Part shown: positions 34,820-47,608 of the stretch, piece by piece
Layout: every line of letters begins with the position of its first letter
Position numbering within the stretch: the first letter of the stretch is position 1
NCBI GenBank assembly: GCA_023614405.1
Contig: CM042697.1
Coordinates: 188,975,189-189,039,188, forward strand
Reading direction: 5' to 3'
DNA: 64,000 nucleotides
Source of the DNA: Avena insularis
Taxonomy: Eukaryota; Streptophyta; Magnoliopsida; Poales; Poaceae
Position numbers and translations under genes: made by a program
The notes under the pieces: model-generated
Databases searched by the model: none
The model's input: the letters and a program-made list of their open reading frames with translations, nothing else
Told to the model about the DNA's origin: nothing

Positions 34820-34832
34820 ACTCTCCCCCACT
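34820..34832 (-). other. Polypurine tract of the large-LTR element
   Basis: The minus strand reads GTGGGGGAGAGT immediately before the TGTAGCATCCC LTR start. This is the position where plus-strand DNA synthesis is primed in LTR retrotransposons. Confidence 0.65.
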
Positions 34833-34884
34833 AAACAAGAATCTCGCCCCAAGATTCCTAGTAAAATAAAAATACTCAAAGAGT

Positions 34885-34985
34885 GGCGGGTGCTTGGAAC
34901 GAAGTTGATCCTCACGTTTCCAAGTGGCTTTTTAATGGAATGGTGCGACCACTACACCTTGCAAAACTTGATATTTATTGCGTGT
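34885..34985 (-). pseudogene. pol: Relic of a C-terminal chromodomain in the large-LTR element
   Basis: On the minus strand the stretch encodes CKV, a stop, WSHHSIKK, and in a shifted frame ATWKREDQLR. This is the order of the chromodomain-like tail of Tekay-type chromoviruses, and it aligns at DNA level with 45245-45340 of the Tekay-like copy in this window. Its place just upstream of the polypurine tract is where the end of pol should be. Confidence 0.65.
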
Positions 34986-35260
34986 CTTGTGTTTTTCTTC
35001 TTCAAAACGAGGGACTAGAAGCATAGAGGGATTGTCATGAAACAAGGAAGGTAGGATAACATAGCTCATGTGCTCTCGGGAACCATGATAAAGGAATAGA
35101 ACCACTTGTTGAAAAAAATTGTAAAGTCGTTGTATCGAGGAGAAGACACATTGTTAGAATTAAAGATCAAAAGATGCAAGTGAAGATGATGCTTTCTTTC
35201 GCCGGAACAAAAGAACGACTTTGGAGAAGTTATCAACCACTCTAAAAATAGCATTGTTTC

Positions 35261-37373
35261 TGTTGGAGATATGCCCTAGAGGCAATAATAAAAGTAGTTA
35301 TTATTATATCTTTGTGTTTATGATAAATGTTTATAAAGTATACAAAGATCTGAATATGGCGGATCCGTTGACTAAACCTCTCCCGAGGGCAAAACATGAC
35401 CAGCACCAAACCTCCATGGGTGTTCGGTATATTACCATGTAATCAAGATTAGTTGACTCTAGTGCAAGTGGGAGACTGTTGGAGATTTGCCCTAGAGGCA
35501 ATAATAAAAGTCTTTATTATTATATCTTTGTGTTTATGATAAATGTTTATATTCATGCTATAATAGTATTAACCGGAAACATTAATACTTGTGTGATTTG
35601 TAAACTAATTAGAGTCCCTAGTAAAGCCTCTTTATAATACTAGCTTGTTGGTTAATAGATGATTATGGTTTATGTATCATGAACGTTGAGATGTTGTTAA
35701 CAACAAGATCATATCATTAGGAGAATGGTATGATGGACATACTCCTATAGATAAGTGTAGCATAAAGATCAAGTCATTTCAATAGTTTGTTTGCTATAAG
35801 CTTTCTGATACATAGTAACCTAATTCCTTTAACCATGAGATCATGCTAATCACCATTACTGGAAGGATGCTTTGATGACATCAAACACCACACCGTAACT
35901 GGGTGGCTATAGAAGTGGCATTGAGTGTTTGGAAAGTGTGTGTTGAGGCACATGGATCAAGAGTGGGATTTGTCTATCCATATGACGGATAGATATACTC
36001 TGGGCCCTCTCGGTGGAATGTCATCCAATTAGCTTGAAAGCATGTGACTGGCTCACAAGGGATCACATATCACGGGAACGAGAAAAGAGTACTTATCGGT
36101 AACAAGGTTGAACTAGGTATGCAGAGATACCGATGATCAGACCTCGGATAAGTAAACTATCGCAAGACAAAGGAAATTGGTATCATATGTAAGTGGTTCA
36201 TTCGATCACAAAAGTAATCATAGAAATATGTGGGAGCCATATGAATTTCCAGATTCCTCTATTGGTTATTGATCAGAGAAGTGTCTCGGTCATGTCCACG
36301 TAATTCACGAACCATAGGGAGACACACTTAAGGATTGAATGTTTTTTAGTAGATATGGAATGTAAGTAGGGAGACCGAATGTTGTTCGGAGTCTTGGATG
36401 GGATCCGTGATATCACGAGGAGATCTAGAATGGTCCAGAGAATAAGATTCATATAAGGAAGGTCCAATTCCGGAGTTTGGGAATAATTCCGGTGTTATCA
36501 TCGGAAGGTTCTAGAAGGGTCTAGAAGGTTCACCGGACCGGAAGGGGAAGGGTACATGAATGTGTCATGAATAAGTGGAATGATTGCATCATGTCCTAGG
36601 TCACTTGGTTGGGCATTTGTAAGAAAGAAATTGAGCTCCAAATTGAAAGTCAAAAGGCAAGTTTGAAAAGTCAAACTGGGACAATGTATCCTAGTGGAGG
36701 AAGGAAAGAATCCTTCTTTCCCTCCACCACAAACCAACTTGGAGAGGGAGTTGGGGAAGGATTCAAACTCCCCTCTCCCAGGCTGCCCTCCCTCTCATAA
36801 ATAGAGGGGAGGGGGTGCCCCAAGACACACAACATCAACCCCTCCCCACACCACCGCTGCCAGCCGCCGCAGCGCTGCCGCCTCGCGCCGCCGCCGGTTC
36901 ATCGCTGCCGCCCTAGCCGCCGATGACTCCACCTCCTCCTCTTTGGCCCTCTAAATCCTAGATTGCCGGAAACCCTAAATCCACCATAACCTGCTCCGGC
37001 TTAGGCGAAGCCCTGTAGGATCTTCCCTCTACTTCTGACACCATGCCGTTGTGCTGCCAGAATCGCGTGGGGAGAACTACTACCTCTGCTGCCTACTGGA
37101 ACAAGGGAGAGGAAGGTCTTCATCGAGTACCGAACGTGTGACCGACTGCGGAAGCGCTGCCAGAACGCAGCGCCAGAAGGATCATCTACACGATCTTTAG
37201 ATCATCAAGTGTACGACTACATCACCCACGAGAATCTGCTCTCGTTAACTGCTTTGGAATCTTCGAGTGTGAGTACTCTAATCGACTCGTTGCTACAATC
37301 TAGTAGATAGATCTTGGCTTGTTTGTGTTCATGCGGCAGAATTTTTTTATTTTCCATGCAACGAACCCCTACA
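35261..37373 (+). mobile_element. Internally deleted BARE/WIS-type copia element
   Basis: The element starts TGTTGGAGATATGCCC at 35261 and ends CGAACCCCTACA at 37373, with an imperfect target duplication GTTTC / GTATC (35256-35260 and 37374-37378). Only about 75 bp of the 5' LTR remain, joined to the last part of RNase H (MADPLTKPLPRAK, stop near 35443), then a polypurine tract and a complete 1,897-bp 3' LTR (35477-37373). All other coding sequence is gone. It lies inside the internal domain of the large-LTR element. Confidence 0.9.
35477..37373 (+). repeat. 3' LTR of the deleted copia element
   Basis: TGTTGGAGATTTGCCC to CTACA, clearly homologous to the two Angela-type LTRs but more divergent. 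A TATA-like CATAAATAGAG lies at 36796-36806. Confidence 0.9.
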
Positions 37374-38239
37374 GTATCTTCCCTTAGATTTAGGAAATGA
37401 AGTTCGTAAAAACAATATTGCCTTCAAACAACAAAGTTTCTTGATAAAAACAAAAGAAGATTTTGCATTGGTCTCCATAGAATAGTGTTTCCATGTTTCC
37501 AACGCATGGACTACCTTTCTCCATTTTGTTATAATTGCGACAAGTAAATAACTAAGAACGAAAAAGAAATCACAGCAAGGAGACATAGATTTAACGTGGA
37601 AAAACCTCTCTAACAAAGAGAGGAAAAAACCACGGGCGCCAGCCAGCAAAATTTCACTATATCGGTGGACTATTTACAAATGCTAGGGATTTCACAAATG
37701 CAACTCATCCCAGCCAACGGCTTAAAAGAGGTTTATATAGCGGTGGAAATCTAGGTCTCCACTCGGCCCAAGCCTCCGGTGATGGGCCTCGCTCCGCTCA
37801 TCAGAAGTTGGCCTATACTTTCTAGAATTTGGATCAACATATAACACATTTTGAAATATCCGAGACACCAAGAGATTATTGCTTATGTTCATCGAGAGAA
37901 CACTCCAAAAAAACAAAGTCAGAAGGAAAAGTCTCGAGAGCTAAAGGCTAGTTCTAACTTCCGTGAAATGAGTAAAATTGCATTAATCCACCAATTCAAT
38001 GTACAAGAGCGAATGATATGAGTAGTGGTATGGTAGCTACTCCATCCCACACCCAAAGCATTACTTTGTACATGAATAGGAAAATTGTGAAATCCAACAT
38101 CTTGACAAGCAAAAACTCATGAAGTTCCATAGGAGAACAAATATTTGATGCAAACACTTCGTCGGATCCAAGCAGATAAAGATGATGATGTTGTTATGTC
38201 GTAAGTTCCAAACCATTGGGAAAGATATGAAGGAAGATC

Positions 38240-38811
38240 ATGAGAACCGATTAAAGATTCAATAGATAGATTAAGGATAGCACCAACACTTTGAATAGAA
38301 TAATTTCAAATAATTGAAAAGTCTTCATGGCAACCGTGGAGTGAGGATAGGAGATAAAACGAGAGGGTTTCGAAAGGTTTCTTTAAGAGAAGAAGACCAA
38401 GATAATTTATCGTCCTTTTTGAGAATATCAGAGATAGATTTAGCAGTCTTGAGGAAATCTTCAGTGGAACCATGATGATAACTTTCCAAAACAAGGAAAA
38501 GCTCCGAATTTGGTTGAAGGTGGAGGATGGAATTAACAATTGACTTGATGATTCCAGAATTGTAGCGATGTCTTTAGCAGAAGAACGTGTCCAAGACAGT
38601 TGACTTCAAAGTTGGAATTTACACTTTGAGAACTTTGCACACAGGCGATGTTCACGAAGAATGAGAGACAGAGAAGAAGGTGTTCTTCATGTTCTCCCCT
38701 TGATATAGGATAGGAAAGCATATCGTCAAAATATCCTACCATGGATTTAGCAAGACATTCCAAGAATACCAAGTTCATGAGGCGGGAGAAACAAACAAAT
38801 GCTCCAAACAC
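38240..38811 (-). pseudogene. pol: Relic of chromovirus RT and RNase H in the large-LTR element
   Basis: The minus frame 38811-38533 keeps the spacing of a gypsy RT: LMNLVFLECL, then YFDDML at about 38733-38716 (catalytic Asp pair), then a GEHEEHLL stretch and NCLGHVLL. In another frame at 38510-38380, LVLESYHHGSTEDFLKTAKS and ILKKDDKLSW resemble the RT-to-RNase H linker of Tekay-type elements. Frame changes and substitutions are many. The similarity is read by eye; a protein profile search would settle it. Confidence 0.65.
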
Positions 38812-39943
38812 TTTCTGAGCTCAACTCTCTTTGAAAGATCACTTAAGAGCAAGGTTTGGTGTTGAAAGAGATGCATTGGACGAATAGATTATCTGGCCCC
38901 TTCAGATGAGAAAAGAGATATCGAATTGATCATCATTTAAAAGACAAATAACTTTTGGATAAGAACCGATGATAACTCATACATTTAATCAAAGCTATCA
39001 GAGATGAAAGGATGAAATTATCTCGTATCAAAGAGAACCTTTGCACATAAGGAGTTCAAAAATATATGAAGCACGACAATCAGATAATAATACATCACAG
39101 TCCCTTCAGAAACCTTTGGATTGCCAAAGATACTTGAATATGATATAGATATGATCACGGTACAACTCAAATTTACAAGAGATAGCTGCCATCATTTGGA
39201 GAATTAGATTGATATAATTGAACATATTCTACTCATGGTAAGTGTCATATAGCTATACAGAAAACCAAAATACAATCGCAAGTGTCATATCAACACAAGT
39301 TATGTATTTAGCCCAACAAAATTTGAAGATGAAGTAAAAACTCCAGAGTTATGCATCGATGACAACAAGAATGACTTAGCATGAACATGCCAACCAAAAG
39401 AAGATAGATAGTGTATCACACACGACTGAAAAGGAGTGCGGAAACACAGATGCATCAAACAAAAGTTTTCCGCATTTTTATGCATTAAAATACCACTAGA
39501 TGCAAAAAATAACTTAGCGGATAGAGATTAGCAACTCCACATTCAGTGAACGCATACTAAAGAATGAACACCCTTAACAATATCATTGTTCACAAAAAGT
39601 CGGATAGATCGCGTCGGTTTACACATTAGCCTAACGGTATGTAATGTACCAACAGTTGATACCCAAAGGCATATTACAAAGCAAAGTTGGATGCAAAAAA
39701 TTGATAAAGGGTTACCACGTCCTATGGTACTACAGATACCCCGAACACGTGAATACTAGTTTGAATTTTTAGAAGAGGATAGACAAACATTACACTTCCT
39801 TACCGGAATAGGGTGGGTGTATGGGTAAGAATAAAAATAGAACCAGTCCTACTCTCATGTTTAGTTTTTTCCTAGTATATAGCTACCAAAATATTTTCTA
39901 GACTGACAACGACCACCTTGGTGGAGACCTTGAAGGGTGGAAG

Positions 39944-39956
39944 GGCTCTAATAGCA
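39944..39956 (-). other. Decayed primer-binding site of the large-LTR element
   Basis: The minus strand reads TGCTATTAGAGCC two bases inside LTR B. It matches the initiator tRNA-Met primer site (TGGTATCAGAGCC) at all but two positions. This fixes the orientation of the element and marks copy B as its 5' LTR. Confidence 0.65.
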
Positions 39957-42512
39957 CCTATAAGACCCTAGAATCGTCCCTATGCATATTTTGGCGATTC
40001 CCGCCAAACCCCGCATAGAACCGATTCGGTGATTCCCACCAGGCACTTGCGTGTGGATGGAAAACAAAGTAATAACATTACACAATAGTTCACGATGGAA
40101 CCCATAAAAACACATATATATATATACAACAACGACTCAATATGTCAAGAATACAGATATATATACAAAGATCCAAATCACCTTGAAAACGATACAACAT
40201 CCAAGTACGGATATGATACAAATTAGACTAAGAGTCCTGAAGAATAACCAATGGCATACATAACCCTGCATAGGCCAAGCCGGAAGGGTAACCTTGGTAA
40301 CGTTGTCAAACTCAAATCTATCAAACAAAAGGGATGCCGACACAGGGCAAAGGAAAAGGGGAGAGGTCAGTAGTGAGGCCAGTACATGGCGAGTCTTATA
40401 ATTCGGCGGCTCTCGCCTACATAGGTATGGTGGACTGAAGCGGCAGCCAAGCATGCACTAAATAACCTATAGAGACTCGATACAACGGTTGGCTATCAAA
40501 AAGGGATAATAAAGATCTATATGAAACCAACCTAATACTAGCACCAAACATACCCATCCTGGTATTTCCACTTCGAGACTAAACAAGGAAGTCATTTCGA
40601 GGAACTCCCACAGTTGGATGTTTTATTAATTATTTCATAGAGGTTCTCGTAATTACTAGTCATATATAGATAGCATAAGATATCCCATTTCTATCAGTTG
40701 ATGACACTTTTATTTATCCATTATGTTGCAACGGATATGATTACTAGTCATGAAAAAGTCAAATTTATAGCACTACTTTAATTTTAGTTGGCTATGGTCG
40801 AGACACTGTGCTCCATGTAGTCCATAACCGCGTACACGACTTTTCAAAAATATTTATCCTGCAGGGGTGCACAAAAAGCAACACACGCACGATCAACCTC
40901 GGGAAGAACCAAATAAAAAACAACGAGGTCTCACAACAAAGCATTCATAGAATTGAAAAATTATTTCAGGGGGCCACCCCACTAAGCTACACGCAACGAA
41001 GTCGGCTGGCTCCAAGACCGAGGGTTTGTGGCGACTGGGTAAACGACTGGAAACCCAAAAGTATGACTGGGCTTGTCGATACAGCGAAAACATGGCACGA
41101 GGTTCCTAAATAATACAGTAGTAAACGCTCCTTGACCAATAGTAGTAAGTAAAGAAGTAACCATGGCATAAGTATATGATAGTAATAAAGCCCCAAACTA
41201 ATTGTGGCCCCAAGAAATAAGATGTGAATCAAGCTCAGGCTAAGGGGATTCATGGTACCACATGCGGATAGTGCAATATTCAACGAACAAGAATCAAGTA
41301 CTCGGGTCCTACGAGGCATAAGCGAGCGGTTAAAAACCAGATATCAGCTATTGCCCACCGGCTCTTTCTTTAGTTATCCCATTACTATTTAATTCAGTTG
41401 TTTAGGTACCTCATTATCCGAACATACTCTCACAAATCCTACACATATAGTTCTACAACTCGCATGGCTCGTACAAGCTTCGGTGGGTTTAAAAGTAAAG
41501 GCTATGCGGTACTTGGGATTGGAATTTTTAATTTGGAATGCGATTCATGATGCAGCAATAAGATAAAAGCAATAGGTACTATATGTAAATGCAAGTATGG
41601 GTAGATGCTTTCCTGGAAGCTCAGTAGTAGAATAACCAGGTTCCGGGTAATACTCTGGGGTCTCCTGATAACCTTCTTGCTTGACGTCTATCTGAAATAA
41701 GAACCAAACACACAACGGGCCAGAATAAATAAAGTGCGCAAACATATCAAGCATATGCAAAAAGCAAACATAGTATGCCATGATGGAGTGATGCACAATA
41801 TCATGGTATAACATACCGCTTGGGTGAGGTGTAGGAACAAGAAATAAGCATTTTCATAATTTATTATTCAAGTTTTATTTGCATAAACAATATTTATTAT
41901 TCAATATTTATATGATACATGCTTCAATTGATATCATGGAATGCATAGCTAGGAAAGGCTCATCGCGCTAATCGATTTAGGCTTATCATTTGTTGAATTC
42001 GGAATGACGGATTAAAAGTTATGGATTTATGAAGAAATACACATTTAAGCATTTAAATAATTTCGAATTTTTAATTGCTCAAAAATTATTGTGGCTGGCA
42101 TATTATTAATCCTTACATTTTTCTGAGCAGAAAACATAAATTACATGTCATATTTTGTTAAGAAAATAAGAAGATACGGAATAATGCATATATGTCACTT
42201 TTAATGATTTACTGAAAATGCTCCCAGGGGGGATCGACGTAGGTAACCTATGGGATCGAAGCCCAGACCACTGGGCTGTCCATGGTTTGATGCAAGATAG
42301 GGTTTTCTTGATATTTGAAGGGGCTGCTGGCGCTGATAATCTCTGACGGAACTGACGAATGCTGGACGATCCGCGAGATGCATCAATATTGCGAGGAAGA
42401 TGTCTAGAGCTGTAGGGATCGGTTTTAGGTGAGATTGGAAGCGAGGAATAACTAGTACAACCAGCTAAAACTAGACACAACCATATGATCTGGATATAAA
42501 GGATAGAAGGCG

Positions 42513-45185
42513 TAGCAAAATATTCGTGTATCATAAATAACGAAGATCCAGAGTACCATTATTACAATAAAAGCTTAGTCCAAAGCTAGCTCAAATTATT
42601 CAGGTAGCAACATAAATAAAGTAAACCCTCCATTCTTCAAATTGCCCACAAGTGAACAAGTGCCGAGTGGAGTACCGTGGCCTATATCGATTACTCAGAA
42701 TCGGAATAACCTGCAACATGAAACGTAGCAGCCCCGAAGGGTCAATACATGGAATGTATGGCAAGTAGAGCTAGTAACGGAGACAATAGTACTAACATCT
42801 ACATGCATATTTGGCAAGTGGAGCTGTGTCTGGCTTACATTTGCAAATACATTTGTCCTACTTTCATAAATAGTTTTTGATTTTCTTTGAAAAGATCCCA
42901 ATTAAGTTAACCCAACAATATTAAAACAATTATGAAGTTGGAATGAGCGAGAAACATGTCATGGAATCAATATTAAGCAACTCAGTTGTCCATAACCGGG
43001 GACACGGCTAATCGATTAGATTATACTCCCTGCAGGGGTTAGTACACTTTACCCATGTGACTTGGCCAGCCCAGCTCGTACCATCACTCTTATTTTGGGT
43101 GATGATAGGGAGAAGTCCAAGAAGAGACTGTTCGGGAAGTAGCACCCCAATCCCGACGCCAAGACCGTCCAATCTACCAAAATTCTACATCTCTGGATAC
43201 GCGGGTTCGAGTTACCACAACCTACTAAGTCCAACCAACCGCCCATTTCATTATTGGCACATGGTTGTACACGTAAGCTACACAATAAAGAAGCCAATCA
43301 ATTTCTCTCGATACCTGGGTGCCTTTCCGCAATGAAACCACCAAAAATTATCAATACCATCACACCTAGGAGATTCATTGATTAAGTTATTTTAGTTTTC
43401 ACAAACCAATACTTTTAGAAACAAGTCTCAATGATGTAACCCAGCCCTCGTTCAACATAGCATGGCTAAGCACATCTACCAACGGTGGTTCATCTACAAG
43501 GAAAGCCCTACCACATAATAGGTCATAGCATAGCGATAGTGTCATCCTACACATGCATCTACAAAATACACGACAATGCATTAAAAATAGTAGGACGATA
43601 TCATGAACAAGGTAGCATCTACTTGCCTTGGTTGTAGCGGTCGGAAGAACAATCCACACACGAGCAAGCGTTGCACTCGTCACAATCTATACGATACAAT
43701 TGCAATCATAAACAAACAATCCACAAGCATATGCAACAAAGATGATGCATGAAGGTATGCAAGGCAAGTGAATTGGTGCTACAGCTGCACCACATAATTC
43801 TATTCAATAATACTACTGATTGCATGCATTGAAAATAGTTTTAGCGCAAGGAAAACTATTAGGCAAAAAGTAATGCTCAAAACTAGAGCTAGAACTCAAT
43901 TAATTCGCTACCGGTAGTATACTATTTGTAAAATCCTGGGAAAATTCTACCGCACAGGCATTGCTATTTAGAAACAGTACCAACTGGAATTACTCAAAAA
44001 GGAAATACAAAACTCCCCGAGTAATTAAAACACTACAGAAAGCCACTAGACAGTTTCTGCAGAAGTTTTTACTGTAAGCCTATCTTTTTAATTCACGATG
44101 AAATTCCCCTCGTTCCACTGAATCTAGGGACATATCATACGCAATTTTTGGAGTTACAGATCTTTTTCTACGAATTAATTATTCCCAAAAGGCCATTAAC
44201 CCATTTGATTAAACTATACTAAATCTTGCTGCAAAAGTGTGAAACAATGGTACAGCAAGATTCTACACGACTTACTGAATCTACACATATTTTATTTGCA
44301 ATTTTTGTCCCAGCGGTTTAATTTCTACGCAATTTATAAGTTTCTACCGAAATCTGCCAACTAAATCGATTAAAGAAAATACCCAGTCAACTGTGTCTGT
44401 TAACTGGTCCACGTGGCTGCTGACTGGGCGTCTGACTAGTCAACGCCTGGGTCTGACTGGTCAACGGCTGATCTGGACCGCTGATCTGAGATCCAACGGT
44501 CCCCAGAGATGGCGGCTGTGGACTCACCGGAAACTGCGAGCGAGGGCGATCGACGGCGGTGTGGCGGCGGCAGCGGGCGGCTGGCGCTGCGCGGGCGACA
44601 GCGGCAGGCATGGGCGCTGGCGGCCAAGCGGCGCGGGCGGCGCGGGCGGCGGTGCTGGCGGGCGCGGCGGGCGGCGAATGGCGACAGTGTGGCGCGGGCG
44701 GCGGGGTGAGGCGGCAGGCGACGGGCGCCAGACTGGAGCGGCGCAAGGGCGGGCGCGGGGTTCGAGGCAGGCGGGTCGGGCATAGGAACCGAGGCGCGGG
44801 TGCGGCCTCTTATGTGGGGCCTCCTCACGGGGTCCTACGCGGACACGGGTCCAGATTTTTGGTCCGTTTCTTTTCCCCTTTTCGCAAATACTAAAGCCTC
44901 CGTAACTTTTCCGTACGAGCTCCGAATTGGGCGATTTTTGATTCTAAATTTTTGTAAAATCGAGGGGAACAACCTAGGGTCAAGGGTTGAGTGAAACCTC
45001 TAGGCTACAAGGGTGGACAACATAAGTCTTACTAAAGCCTCCCGCAGGAGCCTCATAGTAAAATAGAATAGGGTTTAGAAAATAGTGTTTTGCCGAATCT
45101 TTTCAATCGATGGTTTTGCATGGTAAAGTATGATGCAATGGCATGAATGATATGCAGAACCAAATCTAAAATTTGGGATGTGACA
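42513..45185 (-). repeat. 3' LTR of the Tekay-like element, outer end deleted
   Basis: Aligns with 51428-54133 of the 5' LTR. The first 95 plus-strand bases (51333-51427) have no partner. Most of the pair is nearly identical, but the GC-rich island (about 44520-44770) does not match its counterpart well. Confidence 0.88.
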
Positions 45186-45205
45186 AGACTAACCCCCTTA
45201 AGATG
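45186..45205 (-). other. Polypurine tract region of the Tekay-like element
   Basis: The minus strand reads AAGGGGGTTAGTCT directly before the 3' LTR at 45185. Confidence 0.6.
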
Positions 45206-45209
45206 AATC

Positions 45210-45400
45210 TCGTCCCCGAGATTCGGCGCGGCTAGCAAATAGGTGTGGGTAGTCCTCTCGGATGTCGTCCTCACGCTCCCAAGTGGCTTCCTCTTCAGTG
45301 TGGTGGCTCCACTGCACCTTGCAAACCTGATCGGCTTGGTACGGGTAGTCCTCTCCGCTGTCTCCAGAATCTTGACCGGTTTCTCCTCATAGGTCAAGTC
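45210..45400 (-). pseudogene. pol: Chromodomain-like tail of the Tekay-like element
   Basis: DLTYEEKPVKILETAER is followed, after frame changes, by residues for a WSHHTEEEATWERED type of tail, at about 45340-45250. This CR/chromodomain-like end is usual for Tekay/Del chromoviruses. The polypurine tract and 3' LTR follow at once. Confidence 0.75.
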
Positions 45401-45404
45401 ATTC

Positions 45405-45998
45405 TCAAGCTGAACCTCTTCTAGTGGTTACAGTGTCTCTCAATGGTGTATCCACCATCTCCGGATGACACTTCTTCAGCTGGGACACGTGGAACACATT
45501 GTGAACAGCGGACAGAGCCTCTGGCAACTCCAACTGATAAGCAACTTCTCCTTTGCGTGCTAAGACCCGATATGGTCCAATAAACCGTGGTGCCAACTTA
45601 CCCTTAATTCCAAATCTCTTGATTCCACGAAGTGGCGACACTCTGAGGTATGCTCTATCACCTATCTCATACACCACTTCCTTGCACTTGGCGTCAGTGT
45701 AGCTCTTCTGCCTTGATTGTGCTACCTTTAGCCTGTCCCTAATCAAGGCGACCTTCTCCTCAGCGTCCTTGATCAAATCAGGTCCAAACAACTGGCGTTC
45801 TCCTACTCCATCCCATAGCAATGGTGTTCGGCACCGTTTCCCATACAGCACGTCGAACGGTGACGTCTTGGTGCTGGTTTGATAGTTGTTGTTGTAGGAA
45901 AACTCAACATATGGCAAATTCTCATCCCAACTAGAACCATGAGCCAAAGTGCAAGCTCTCAGCATGTCTTCCAAAATCTGATTCACTCTCTCTGGCAT
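45405..45998 (-). pseudogene. pol: Integrase C-terminal part of the Tekay-like element
   Basis: It restarts with MPERVNQILEDMLRACTL, which holds the Glu of the DDE triad. YVEFSYNNNYQTSTKTSPFD, LYGKRCRTPL and the GPY/F module (APRFIGPYRVLARKGEVAYQ, HNVFHVSQLKKCHPE) follow. A small rearrangement in the codons before residue 1 separates it from the DDE core upstream. Confidence 0.92.
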
Positions 45999-46001
45999 CC
46001 A

Positions 46002-47608
46002 TCACCATGGGTGAAACGCTGTGCTAAACTCCAATCTAGTACCAAGTGACTCGTGCAGCTGGCGCCAGAAGTGTGAGGTAAATTGGGTGCCTCTATCAGA
46101 TACGATACTCTTGGGAACTCCATGTAGGCACACAATCCTGTCCATGTAAATCTTGGCCAACTTCGCACTTGTGTAGGTTGTCTTCACCGGTATAAAGTGG
46201 GCTACCTTGGTCAAATGGTCGACCACTACCCAAATGGAGTCATATCCTGACCTGGTCCTGGGCAATCCTGTGATAAAATCCATCCCCACTCTATCCCACT
46301 TCCAATCCGGCACGGGCAATGGCTGTAGCAATCCTGCTGGCTTCTGGTGTTTCGCCTTTACTCGGCTACAAACGTCACATAGGGCAATATGCTCTGCGAT
46401 GTCTCCCTTCATGTTGTTCCACCAGAATCTGTCCTTTAGGTCCATATACATCTTCGTATTGCCCGGATGTATGGAATACGGCGAGTCATGAGCTTCCTGC
46501 AGAATCAACTTCCTTATCTCCGGATCGTTGGGGATGCACAAACGATCTCCATACCACAAGGTTCCTTGCTCATCCTCGTGGAATTCCCTCGCTTGATCCT
46601 CCTTCATCTTTTCCTTTACTTCATCAATCTCTTTGTCTCCCACTTGAGCCTTCCTGATTCTGTCCTGTAGCGTTGGTTGGACTTCCATTGTTGCCAAGTA
46701 TCCTTCAGATACTACCTCCAGTCTAAGGTCCTTGAATTGCTTGCACAAATCCTCAGGCAATTCACCAATTGTCAATCCATTGGCATAAACCTTCTGGCTC
46801 AGAGCATCTGCTACTACATTGGCTTTTCCTGGGTGGTATTGCAGATTCATATCATAATCTTTGATAAGTTCCAACCATCTCCTTTGCCTCATGTTTAGTT
46901 CCTTCTGTGTAAATATGTATTTCACGCTCTTGTGGTCGGTGTATACATCATAGTGTTTTCCCATTAAGTAATGCCTCCATACCTTGAGCGCATGAACCAC
47001 TGACGCTAACTCCAAGTCGTGTGTGGGGTAATTCCGCTCATGGTGTTTAAGTTGTCGCGAGGCATATGACACCACTCTCCCATCTTGCATCAACACACTC
47101 CCAAGTCCCTGTCGAGAAGCGTCATAGTACACTTGGAAATCCTTCTGAAGGTCTGGCAAACACAGAACATGGGCGGTCACTAGTCGACGCTTCAGTTCCT
47201 GAAAGCTAGCTTCACACACATCCGTCCATTCGAACTTTCTCTCCTTCTTCAGAAGTTCAGTCATTGGCTTAGCAATCTTCGAAAAGTTTTCAATGAACCT
47301 CCTGTAATATCCAGCAAGTCCCAAAAGCTAATCTCTCCGCATTCTTGGGTGCTTCCCACTCCATCGCAGTCACTTTGCTTGGATCAACAATGACTCTTCT
47401 CCCGACACCACGTGTCCAAGAAATCCAACAAAGGTTAAGCCAGAATTCACACTTGCTGAATTTGGCATACTTTGTGTTCCCTCGCTTCTCCATAATCACC
47501 GCAGATGTTTCTCATGCTCAAGATCATCCTTGGAATATATCAAGATGTCATCAATAAACACCACCACGAACTTGTCCAAATACTCCATAAATACCTTGTT
47601 CATCATGG
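46002..47608 (-). pseudogene. pol: RT palm, RNase H and integrase of the Tekay-like element
   Basis: The catalytic FIDD is readable on the minus strand at about 47555-47540, in a broken stretch reaching 47325. From 47324 a 440-codon frame runs through RT thumb ([20 protein letters not shown]), RNase H ([53 protein letters not shown]), the integrase zinc part ([33 protein letters not shown]), and the DDE core up to the second Asp (GMDFITGL and [14 protein letters not shown]). It ends in a stop just before the Glu region. Confidence 0.92.

Larger units (their letters stand above)
34833..39958 (-). other. Internal domain of the large-LTR element, mostly unreadable
   Basis: Apart from the chromodomain and RT/RNase H relics and the nested copia at 35261-37373, I recognise no coding domain. 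The stretch 37379-38230 contains a motif-rich part (37580-37760, with a GTGGAAAAACC-type run and TATATAGCGG) that could be another small insertion, but I see no clear ends. From 38812 to 39943, where gag would be expected, I see only short AT-rich frames and no zinc knuckle. Confidence 0.45.

Noticed and set aside
44387..44894. Long Ala/Gly/Arg-rich frames in the LTR
   Set aside because: Same effect in the GC-rich island of the Tekay-like LTR; the sister LTR has unrelated residues in the same place.
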